Below are positions 1-6,345 of a stretch of DNA of 39,494 bases, one piece after another. Position 1 is the first letter of the stretch; every line of letters starts with the position of its first letter. Location of the stretch: positions 1-39,494 of the forward strand of contig CAIXBT010000154.1 in NCBI GenBank assembly GCA_903917755.1. Reading direction: 5' to 3'. The DNA comes from an uncultured Bacteroidota bacterium. GTDB lineage: Bacteria > Bacteroidota > Bacteroidia > Chitinophagales > LD1. The notes beneath the pieces were generated by a model, which worked only from the letters and a program-made list of their open reading frames with translations, made no database searches and had not been told where the DNA came from. A program made the translations under genes and the position numbers.

Positions 1-75
1 GCGCTCTTTTAGTGCCTCCAGCACTACTTTGGACTTGAAGTCCCCTTTGAATTTTCTACGTGTTTGTTTAGCCAT
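1..75 (-). CDS. IS3-family transposase OrfA, N-terminal fragment
   Basis: Only the first 25 codons are present. They read MAKQTRRKFKGDFKSKVVLE and then ALKER, which matches the start of the helix-turn-helix OrfA proteins of IS3/IS150-type elements (family knowledge). OrfA binds the element's ends and is normally fused to the DDE-domain OrfB by programmed frameshifting. The ATG at 73-75 sits just inside the terminal inverted repeat, as expected for such elements. The gene is cut by the window edge, so nothing can be said about whether the element is intact. Confidence 0.8.
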   Translation of the reverse strand, partial: MAKQTRRKFKGDFKSKVVLEALKER

Positions 76-135
76 TTGACGGTAATTTAAGATGAAAAAA
101 TCTATCTTAACTACCTGTCCTAATTTTGGGGGGCA
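1..135 (-). mobile_element. Left end of an IS3-family insertion sequence (truncated by window edge)
   Basis: The minus strand starts near 135 with TGCCCCCCAAAATTAGGACA, which has the form of an IS3-family terminal inverted repeat (5'-TG, C-run, AAAATT, GGACA). It is followed after about 60 bp by the start of a transposase orfA. The exact outer base is uncertain: a second TG lies 3 bp further out, near 138. The rest of the element, including orfB and the other terminus, lies outside the window, so target-site duplication cannot be examined. Confidence 0.7.
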
Positions 136-212
136 TCATAATATTAGGCAAAGGGAAAATCCGCTGCCTTGCTATTATACAAAGTAACGAAATTACGGTT
201 TGTACATAGATT

Positions 213-998
213 TCAGTCGGTTTCCACCGTTTCAGTCAGACCTTTTTGAAACAACTCTATCCGGTCTTTCAGACTCATGGTGTATTCATATCCTGCCTTG
301 AATATCTCATCCGCATCGCTGATGTCAAACATCCCGAATCGGCTCATAGAGGGCGGTTCAATAAACAGATCGCATTTGTCTTCCTTTTCCTTCACAGAAC
401 CGCTCAGCACCAGATGAAAACTCCTGTCGATCATGTCTTTGGTATGAACATGGCTGACCGTTTTATCTATCGAATTGACATGCACACCTATTATCGCCTC
501 GCATTTCCCCTCCAGTATTTCCACAGGCAAATTATTCAAAATACCTCCATCCAGATACTCCGTGCCCTCGTAGGTCACAGGCTGAAACGCCACCGGCACG
601 CAGGATGTAGCCATCAGTGCTACCGCCAGTTCGCCGCTAGAGAAATAAACCGTTTCGCACTTCAGGATATCTGTGGCGGTGACATAGAGAGGCATATTCA
701 GCTGCTCAAAAGAATTGTGCGGTATATGTTTGAGATATATCTTTTCAAAGGCATTCATTGAAAAAATACCCTGATAAAATTTCAGGTCAAAGATATTGAA
801 CAGATTCGCATGTCTGGTGATGTCGAGTATCTCTTCCGGGCTATATCCCGCTGCATACAATCCGCCCACGATCCCGCCGGCACTGGACCCGGCTATGATA
901 TCAGGCCTGAGCCCAAATTCTGCCAGTGCCTTGAGTACCCCCAGATGCGCTATGCCTCTCGCACCGCCGCCCGACAGGGCCATTCCTATTTTCTTCAT
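213..998 (-). CDS. Patatin-like phospholipase (RssA-type)
   Basis: This 261-aa protein has every hallmark of a bacterial patatin-like acyl hydrolase. The glycine-rich oxyanion loop GGGARG is at residues 10-15. The nucleophile elbow GSSAG is at 37-41, making Ser39 the likely nucleophile. The DGG motif at 150-152 carries the dyad aspartate. Such enzymes hydrolyse acyl ester bonds of phospholipids with a Ser-Asp dyad. The length is typical of the small RssA/YchK group, which has no outer-membrane porin domain. No signal peptide is seen, so it is probably cytoplasmic. The physiological substrate cannot be told from sequence. It is divergent from the YhcH gene, with 110 bp between the two starts; a possible minus-strand promoter there (TTTG, 21-bp gap, TACATTAG) is imperfect. 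Confidence 0.9.
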   Translation of the reverse strand: MKKIGMALSGGGARGIAHLGVLKALAEFGLRPDIIAGSSAGGIVGGLYAAGYSPEEILDITRHANLFNIFDLKFYQGIFSMNAFEKIYLKHIPHNSFEQLNMPLYVTATDILKCETVYFSSGELAVALMATSCVPVAFQPVTYEGTEYLDGGILNNLPVEILEGKCEAIIGVHVNSIDKTVSHVHTKDMIDRSFHLVLSGSVKEKEDKCDLFIEPPSMSRFGMFDISDADEIFKAGYEYTMSLKDRIELFQKGLTETVETD

Positions 999-1108
999 AA
1001 TTGTACGATCAGTATTTGAAACTAATGTAGTAAATAATCTAACCCCAGTTCAAAGCTATCTCACATCTCTCGTCTATTCTATATATTCGCAGCCTAAATG
1101 ATACTGAT

Positions 1109-1567
1109 ATGGTGATAGATGACCTTAGCAATGCTTCAAAATATTACGGCATGAGCAGCCATGTGACCAAAGGCCTGCAATGGCTGGAGCTGCATCGCCA
1201 CGAGCTCTCAAAAATGGAAAACGGTCGCTATGAGATAGACGGCGAAAACGTCTATGCCATCGTCAACAGTTATGATACAAAGCCTGTGGGCGACTGTGGC
1301 TGGGAGGCTCATATCCGCTACTGCGATATACATTACAGCGTATCGGGTAGTGAGCGAATAGGATACTCACACAGATCACACATGCTCGAGATACAGGAGT
1401 ACAACCCTGACAAGGACTATGCTCTCTATACCGGTGCCGGAGACTGGCTCACGGTTCGCGAAGGCTCCTTCTGTCTGCTCCTGCCCGAAGATATCCATGC
1501 ACCCGGAGCTATAGCCGGCGAGCACAGCACTCATCTCAAAAAGGTCGTGATCAAACTGCTGGCCTGA
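1109..1567 (+). CDS. YhcH/YjgK/YiaL (DUF386) family protein
   Basis: This 152-aa protein matches the YhcH/YjgK/YiaL family, a compact cupin-like beta barrel that also includes EbgC and TabA. Recognisable family features are the early WLELHRHEL helix, the central EAHIRYCDIHY strand with its conserved His and Asp, the LLLPEDIHAPG segment, and the terminal KKVVIKL strand. Family members are linked to handling of sugars and sialic-acid derivatives and to biofilm behaviour, and several bind a metal through conserved His/Glu residues. No sugar-catabolic genes lie next to it, so a specific role is not supported. The start ATG at 1109 gives the normal family length. The following gene begins 63 bp downstream and has its own promoter-like sequence. 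Confidence 0.85.
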   Translation: MVIDDLSNASKYYGMSSHVTKGLQWLELHRHELSKMENGRYEIDGENVYAIVNSYDTKPVGDCGWEAHIRYCDIHYSVSGSERIGYSHRSHMLEIQEYNPDKDYALYTGAGDWLTVREGSFCLLLPEDIHAPGAIAGEHSTHLKKVVIKLLA

Positions 1568-1593
1568 TCGCCACATGTCTCCATTCCGCAGGT

Positions 1594-1624
1594 TTTGTGT
1601 TGCCTGACATATAAATTATATTTG
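1594..1624 (+). promoter_or_regulatory. Bacteroidota-type promoter, near-leaderless
   Basis: TTTG at 1594-1597, a 19-bp spacer, and TATATTTG at 1617-1624 exactly match the -33 TTTG / -7 TAnnTTTG consensus known for Bacteroidota. The -7 box ends only 6 bp before the ATG at 1631, so the transcript would have almost no leader if this promoter is used. Confidence 0.5.
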
Positions 1625-1630
1625 TCGGCA

Positions 1631-4270
1631 ATGAAACAAGCTATCACTCTTTCGCTGCTTTTATGCTGCATCTTGTCTTTTGGCAAAAACCCCAAACACA
1701 AACATAAAGACAAGGACGTAGCTGCCTATCACAGCCGCTTCGACGACAGTACGCTGCTGGCTCATGCAGGGCCGATCCTCATGCCATACAACCGCTACAT
1801 AGACCCCGCCGGAGATGTGGTGCGCTTCGGCAATGCCGACAAAGAGTGCCATGCACTGGACTGTGTACTGCTGCCTGATGGCAAAACACTGGCTGTCGAA
1901 GAGCGCTTTGGTCTGGCTTTTATCAATATTCAAAACAAAGAACTGGTATCTTATCTCGAGTTTGGCTCAGACAAGAATTTCAAACAGATGCGCAGCACTT
2001 ATTCCGGTATCAAAACACTGCGACTCGATGGTGTCATGCACATATACTGGAGTGCCGCAGATGCTGACCAGCGCCGCTCTCTGGTGCTCGATGCCATATG
2101 GGACGGCCACCATGCCAAGATCTCTGACACGATCAGCTTTCGCCCTTTCATTCCCGCACCGGTGGCCCTGCCCAACGAGATAGTGATCAACAATGAAGGC
2201 GGCGAAAACTTCATCTATGTGGTCCTCAACGGCAATAACCAACTGGTCAAACTCAGGCTGCGAGACAAGCAGGTGATATGGACACTGATGGTAGGCATGG
2301 CACCTTACGGTATCGCTATCAGTGGCAGCAAGGCCTATGTGACCAACTGGGCAGGCCCCTACCCCAGCGACCCTAACAAGGAAACCGCGGGCATTCCCTA
2401 TGGCAAGGTCTATATCGATCATCGCACGGGTGGCACCCTGCCCGGCACTGTGTCTGTGATCGACATCCACAGCGCAAACATACTCCGCGAGATACCTGTC
2501 GGTCTGCACCCTAACGCCGTGATAGCAAGCCCTGACGGAAAGTCTGTCTATGTATCAAATGGCAATAGTGATGAGGTCCATGTGATAGATACCAAGACGG
2601 ATGCCGTGAGACAGGTCATTTCGCTTCGACTCAACGATACGCTGAATCCCTTTGTCGGCGATGCTCCCAATGCACTGGCCATAGACCCGAAAGGCACGAC
2701 GCTCTATGTCTCAAACGGCATGGACAATGCAGTAGCAGTAGTATCGCTCATAGGTACACCTGCGGTGAAAGGCTTCATTCCCACAGAGGCATATCCCGCC
2801 GGGCTGGCGCTGGGCAATGACAAACTCTATGTCTGCAATCTCGAAGGCGAAGGCGCTCGCGTCAAACAAAAAGATGCCTACAATGCCCACCATGATGCAG
2901 CTACGGTCTCCATCATTCCTCTGCCTAAAGAGACTGAACTACCCGCACTGACCAAACGGGTAGAAGAAGCCAACATGCAGTTTCGCAGCAAACTTTCTCA
3001 ACTGCTTCCTCGCCCTGATGCAGCCCCGAAGCCTGTGCCTGACAGGATCGGAGAGCCATCGCTTATCAAACATATGATCTACATTATCAAAGAGAACCGC
3101 ACTTACGATCAGGTGCTCGGCGATATGAAAGAAGGCGATGGTCGCAGTTCGCTGTGTATCTTCGGAGACTCTGTCACTCCTAATGAACACAGCATAGCAC
3201 GAAATTTCCTCCTGCTTGATAACTATTATGCCTCCGGCAAATCATCTGCCGAGGGCCATCAATGGGCTGATGCAGCTATGACATCCGACTATGTCGAGAA
3301 GTCCGTCCGTGCCTGGTTTCGCAGCTATCCGCATGTGCAGGATGATGCATTGGTCGAAAACAAAGAGGGTTTCATCTGGAATGATGCCCTCGACCACGGC
3401 AAGTCCGTGCGTGTGTACGGCGAGGCCTGTCTGCCCGAATGGGATGGCAAGCACGAATGGAGATCGGTGTATGATCTTTTCAAAAACAAACAGCCTTTCG
3501 TGTTTAAGAATAAGACCACCATATCCCGTGTGCAGCCCATCATGTCTGACTCCTACCCTTGCGGCGATGTGATCGAGATACCTGACCAGCTGCGCGCAGA
3601 TGCCTTCATCAGAGAGCTGAAAGAGTGCGAATCAAAGCCCGGCGACTCATGGCCTCAGCTCATGATCGTAGCACTGCCTGACGACCACACGGCGGGCACG
3701 AATCCTAACTTCCCCACACCGAAAGCGATGGTGGCTGACAATGATCTCGCGCTGGGTCGCATCGTCGATGCCGTGTCGCGCAGTCGATTCTGGGACAGTA
3801 CTGCCATATTCGTGACAGAAGATGACTCGCAGGACGGATGGGACCATGTGTCGGCCTATCGCACTACGGGCTTTGTGCTGAGTCCATACTCACGTCTCCA
3901 AAAGACCATCCGCACTAACTATAATCAGACATGTATGCTGCGTACCATCGAGCAGATACTCGGCATACCGCCCATGAATACCATCGATGCTACCGCACTG
4001 CCCATGTTCGACTGCTTCGCGGGGACCTTTGACCGGGCGCCCTATTCATTTGTGCAGAATCTCATTCCGCTCGATCAGATGAATAAACCCGAAAGCAAAC
4101 TTCACGGTCAGGAGCTCAACTACGAGCGGCTTTCATCCACACCTCAGTTCGCACATGTGGACGCAGGCGACGATGACCTGATGAACCGCATACTCTGGTT
4201 CTATGCCATGGGCAAAAAACCTTATCCTCATCGGCTCACGCTTTCCAAAAAGGATAAGGATGATGATTGA
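1631..4270 (+). CDS. Secreted YncE-type beta-propeller / phosphoesterase fusion protein
   Basis: This 879-aa protein starts with a clear signal peptide (MKQAITLSLLLCCILSFG). A possible longer N-terminus from a TTG at 1595 would bury that signal, so ATG 1631 was chosen. Residues about 45-440 form a YVTN/YncE-like beta-propeller, with repeated blades such as PDGKSVYVSNGNSDEVHVID and DPKGTTLYVSNGMDNAVAVV. Residues about 480-790 match the phosphoesterase (phospholipase C-like, PF04185) fold of the alkaline-phosphatase superfamily: KHMIYIIKENRTYDQVLGD, then AEGHQWADAA, PDDHTAG, and VTEDDSQDGWDHV, which carry Asn/Asp/His residues suited to metal binding. The fusion is usually annotated as a bifunctional YncE/alkaline phosphatase protein. 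It probably acts in the periplasm or outside the cell; the substrate is unknown. It ends in a Lys/Asp-rich tail. Confidence 0.85.
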   Translation: MKQAITLSLLLCCILSFGKNPKHKHKDKDVAAYHSRFDDSTLLAHAGPILMPYNRYIDPAGDVVRFGNADKECHALDCVLLPDGKTLAVEERFGLAFINIQNKELVSYLEFGSDKNFKQMRSTYSGIKTLRLDGVMHIYWSAADADQRRSLVLDAIWDGHHAKISDTISFRPFIPAPVALPNEIVINNEGGENFIYVVLNGNNQLVKLRLRDKQVIWTLMVGMAPYGIAISGSKAYVTNWAGPYPSDPNKETAGIPYGKVYIDHRTGGTLPGTVSVIDIHSANILREIPVGLHPNAVIASPDGKSVYVSNGNSDEVHVIDTKTDAVRQVISLRLNDTLNPFVGDAPNALAIDPKGTTLYVSNGMDNAVAVVSLIGTPAVKGFIPTEAYPAGLALGNDKLYVCNLEGEGARVKQKDAYNAHHDAATVSIIPLPKETELPALTKRVEEANMQFRSKLSQLLPRPDAAPKPVPDRIGEPSLIKHMIYIIKENRTYDQVLGDMKEGDGRSSLCIFGDSVTPNEHSIARNFLLLDNYYASGKSSAEGHQWADAAMTSDYVEKSVRAWFRSYPHVQDDALVENKEGFIWNDALDHGKSVRVYGEACLPEWDGKHEWRSVYDLFKNKQPFVFKNKTTISRVQPIMSDSYPCGDVIEIPDQLRADAFIRELKECESKPGDSWPQLMIVALPDDHTAGTNPNFPTPKAMVADNDLALGRIVDAVSRSRFWDSTAIFVTEDDSQDGWDHVSAYRTTGFVLSPYSRLQKTIRTNYNQTCMLRTIEQILGIPPMNTIDATALPMFDCFAGTFDRAPYSFVQNLIPLDQMNKPESKLHGQELNYERLSSTPQFAHVDAGDDDLMNRILWFYAMGKKPYPHRLTLSKKDKDDD

Positions 4271-4320
4271 GAAACAAAGGGAAACAGCAAAACCACAAAG
4301 AACATTTTTAAAACAACAAA

Positions 4321-4344
4321 TGCAAATTTAGCAAACTATTTGCA
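4321..4344. repeat. Inverted repeat, 7-bp arms
   Basis: TGCAAAT at 4321-4327 and ATTTGCA at 4338-4344 are perfect inverted arms around a 10-bp centre. The repeat lies 50 bp after the phosphoesterase gene and has no T-run. It could be a protein-binding site or chance in AT-rich DNA. Confidence 0.35.
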
Positions 4345-4597
4345 ATGCACAAAATCTGAATCCTTTTCCGAAACCACCATTTTGCTCACTATAAAAAAAG
4401 GGTTTGTTTTTCGATAGTTGATTTACGCAATAATAAAAAAAATCCCGTGCGAAGCTTTATATGTCAAGGGTTTCAGGTGATTGATTTTCGATTAAGATTT
4501 GGTTTTCGGGTTGTTTTCAGATCATGATTTTAGGCTATCATTGATACCGGAATATGCTATTTAACCGCTGAGACGCAAAGGCGCTGAGAATAGATCT

Positions 4598-4624
4598 TGC
4601 TATGTGTCTCTTCAACACATAGCA
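4598..4624. repeat. Perfect 10-bp hairpin with 7-nt loop
   Basis: TGCTATGTGT at 4598-4607 and ACACATAGCA at 4615-4624 are perfect complements separated by CTCTTCA. No T-run follows on either strand, so this is not a standard intrinsic terminator. It sits 10 bp after a pair of CGCTGAG words (4566-4572 and 4582-4588) separated by ACGCAAAGG, which resemble degenerate genomic repeats. A non-coding RNA, a repeat-element palindrome or a protein-binding site are all possible. Confidence 0.5.
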
Positions 4625-4752
4625 GATTGAATCGGCATTTATAAATCTAATGCCTTGTATCTCACACTACATCCTTTGTAAATACAAAAACGCTGAAACC
4701 ATTGCCAGTCAAAAGGCGTAAGACTATTCAAGACATAAAAATCTTCGAGGAT

Positions 4753-4875
4753 ATGAAATGGTTTTTAGCAATAATACTTCTGATCATCATGTATCTCGCA
4801 GCACCTCGTATCATGGGATATGACGAAGCAAACGAGAACCCGAGGGCTCAAAACCAAATGTCCGAAAACAGATAA
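4753..4875 (+). CDS. Putative 40-aa single-span membrane peptide
   Basis: The frame starts MKWFLAIILLIIMYLAAPRI, a hydrophobic helix of about 16 residues, and ends in a short polar tail rich in Asn, Gln, Glu and Arg. A GAGG lies immediately upstream, closer to the ATG than usual. There is no known family match. The clean start-helix-tail layout and placement at the head of the small-gene run 4.75-5.8 kb favour a real gene, but an ORF of this size can arise by chance. Confidence 0.35.
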   Translation: MKWFLAIILLIIMYLAAPRIMGYDEANENPRAQNQMSENR

Positions 4876-5051
4876 ACACCATTAAACAGAAATAAACAGC
4901 AGTCATGGAAACAAGCATTATCATTTTTTAAATTCTACACTTAGCTCGTTCACGCTTACACACGGACGAGCTTAACTTTGTCCGGCTACTAACAGCAGTT
5001 GACAATTAATGTCGCATACTCGCTGATATCCTTTTATCATTGATCATAAAT

Positions 5052-5264
5052 ATGTGCGGAGAAGAACATAAGACCTGCTCCCGCTGCCATGCGCCGTTTG
5101 TGTGCCGGGCAGGGTCGATACAGCGCTGCCAGTGCAACACCGTTGTATTAAATGATATGGAGCGGGCATATATCAAAGAACAATTTAGCGACTGCCTCTG
5201 CGCCCGCTGTCTGAATGAGATGAAGGCCGAATACATCAGGAGCCGGCCGTCACTTGAATTATAG
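5052..5264 (+). CDS. Cysteine-rich CWC family protein
   Basis: This 70-aa protein has the spaced cysteine pattern of the cysteine-rich CWC family: CSRCHAPFVC, then RCQC, then CLCARCL near the C-terminus. The paired CxxC and CxC motifs suggest zinc or another soft metal held by four or more cysteines. The family's function is unknown. A TTG start at 5040 would add four residues, but ATG 5052 places the protein start where family members usually begin. It has no signal peptide or membrane span and is probably cytosolic. The next gene starts 37 bp downstream on the same strand and is also rich in cysteine, so the two may be co-transcribed. Confidence 0.7.
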   Translation: MCGEEHKTCSRCHAPFVCRAGSIQRCQCNTVVLNDMERAYIKEQFSDCLCARCLNEMKAEYIRSRPSLEL

Positions 5265-5301
5265 ATATTTTTCTATCTTGCACATTCAAAATCAAACAAT
5301 C

Positions 5302-5823
5302 ATGGTAGCAATAGCAATTTCTTTTTTAGCCCTCGCGGCTGGTGTACATCTGCTTATTCAGGTCAAACAGGCAGGATTCGGATCAATATACAAATACCTT
5401 TCATGGCTGGTCGTACTGCTTTCGCTGGCGTTCATCACCTGCGGTATAGTGAGAGGTGCGATGCATATCAAACATATGCGTGAATGTATGGCCTCAGGAA
5501 AATGTGATATGAAAAACGGTGCCTGCCCGTATATGAAGGGATCTGACTGCTGCAAAATGAGTGGCGATGGCGACTGCAAGATGGAAGGCAAGGGTGAGTG
5601 CAAAATGGAAGGTCACGGAGACTGTAAGATGGAAGGTAAAGGCGAATGCAAAATGGATAAGGATGGTGAAAAGCCTGCCTGCTGCAAAAAAGATGCTGAC
5701 GGCGCAAAACCTGGCTGCTGCAAAGACAATGAAAAAGCTGCCTGCTGCAAAAAAGAGGCTGAAGAGGCTCCAATGAAGGCCTGCTGCCACAAACACGCTT
5801 CTGACAGCACTGCTAAGAAGTAA
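5302..5823 (+). CDS. Membrane-anchored Cys/Met/Lys-rich repeat protein, possible metal binder
   Basis: This 173-aa protein has two predicted membrane spans (about residues 2-20 and 32-50) and then a soluble tail of about 115 residues with 17 cysteines. The tail holds four 8-residue repeats of the form G-[DE]-C-K-M-[ED]-x-x (about residues 90-121), followed by repeated CC motifs (PACCK, PGCCK, AACCK, KACCH). Many Met and some His residues accompany the Cys. No family is recognised. The composition resembles metallothioneins and Cu(I)-binding tails, so metal binding at the membrane is an inference. ATG 5302 was chosen over an upstream ATG at 5254 because it begins directly with the hydrophobic helix and avoids overlapping the CWC gene. 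A strong terminator follows. Confidence 0.75.
   Translation: MVAIAISFLALAAGVHLLIQVKQAGFGSIYKYLSWLVVLLSLAFITCGIVRGAMHIKHMRECMASGKCDMKNGACPYMKGSDCCKMSGDGDCKMEGKGECKMEGHGDCKMEGKGECKMDKDGEKPACCKKDADGAKPGCCKDNEKAACCKKEAEEAPMKACCHKHASDSTAKK
5569..5664 (+). repeat. Tandem 24-bp coding repeat, 4 copies
   Basis: Four in-frame 24-bp units encode G-[DE]-C-K-M-[ED]-x-x. Copies 1-3 are closely similar at both DNA and protein level, differing mostly at third positions. The fourth ends in KMDKD. This suggests expansion by slippage or unequal recombination followed by drift. Confidence 0.85.
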
Positions 5824-5849
5824 TAAAATACAATAAGAGATCAATCAGA

Positions 5850-5879
5850 GCCTTGCAATAATATTGCAGGGCTTTTTTT
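5850..5879 (+). terminator. Rho-independent terminator after the Cys-rich gene
   Basis: A 9-bp stem (GCCTTGCAA with TTGCAGGGC, one G-T pair), a 5-nt loop, and then seven T residues. It lies 26 bp after the stop codon of the Cys/Met-rich gene and closes the small-gene run. Confidence 0.85.
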
Positions 5880-5895
5880 ATTGTACCTTCATTCA

Positions 5896-6194
5896 GTAGG
5901 GGCAGCCCTTGCGGTTGCCCGAAATCAGAAACATGGGCGCCTCTACTGGACCATATCGGTATTTCTTTTTGCCAGATGTTTCGCTTCGCTCAACATGACA
6001 CAAATGTTAGCCTAAATACCAAGACATTTGTCATCCGGAGCCTTCAGCGAAGGAACTGTGCTATCAAACGTAACATGTGGACAAGGATTCATCTTGTGGC
6101 CAATACACGAGCGGGTTTTAGTAGTAGGTGATCACACAGATAAGAATGTGCATCAGCCTGTTACTGTTCGGGCTACCGCAAGGGTTACCCCTAC
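5896..6194. repeat. Nested inverted-repeat element between genes
   Basis: Outer arms at 5896-5923 and 6167-6194 are complementary over 28 bp with three mismatches (core ACCGCAAGGG). Inside lie imperfect inner arms: TTCGCTCAACATGACA near 5985-6001 faces TTTGTCATCCGGAGCCTTCAGCGAAG near 6027-6052 in inverted order. Similar strings (TGTCAT...GCGAAGG, GGGGCAACCCTTGCGG) recur between genes in Bacteroidota genomes, which is background knowledge and not checked here. No transposase is present. It occupies most of the 522-bp gap 5824-6345, in which no credible gene is seen. Confidence 0.6.
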
Positions 6195-6292
6195 GTGTGT
6201 ATCAATTTGTATGGCACATGAAATCCCTTTGGCCCCACTGATAAGGGGGAATAACAGCCAATACAATAAGCACCGGGGATTTTCCATCCAAT

Positions 6293-6319
6293 AAAAAAGG
6301 CGACCCGAGAGCCGCCTTT
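6293..6319 (-). terminator. Rho-independent terminator of the PKD-repeat gene
   Basis: On the minus strand a 7-bp stem (AAAGGCG with CGCCTTT, shared with the flanking A/T run) encloses an 11-nt loop and is followed by a T-run. It sits 27 bp beyond the stop codon at 6346. Confidence 0.8.
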
Positions 6320-6345
6320 CATTTTATCTGAAGTTTGGATTTAGC

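Larger units (their letters stand above)
4271..4752. other. 482-bp gene-free stretch with inverted repeats
   Basis: No convincing reading frame is visible. The stretch is AT-rich with several A and T runs. It holds two perfect inverted repeats (4321-4344 and 4598-4624) and, just before the second, a short CGCTGAG-spaced repeat at 4566-4588. Neither inverted repeat is followed by a T-run, so they are not obvious terminators. No tRNA-like or rRNA-like fold was recognised. Confidence 0.6.

Noticed and set aside
4943-4972. 7-bp inverted repeat AGCTCGT/ACGAGCT
   Set aside because: Long 16-bp centre and no T-run; chance occurrence is likely.
6028-6294. 88-aa plus-strand open frame in the gap before the PKD gene
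   Set aside because: It lies across the nested inverted repeats, has no signal, domain or start context, and its composition is that of repeat DNA.
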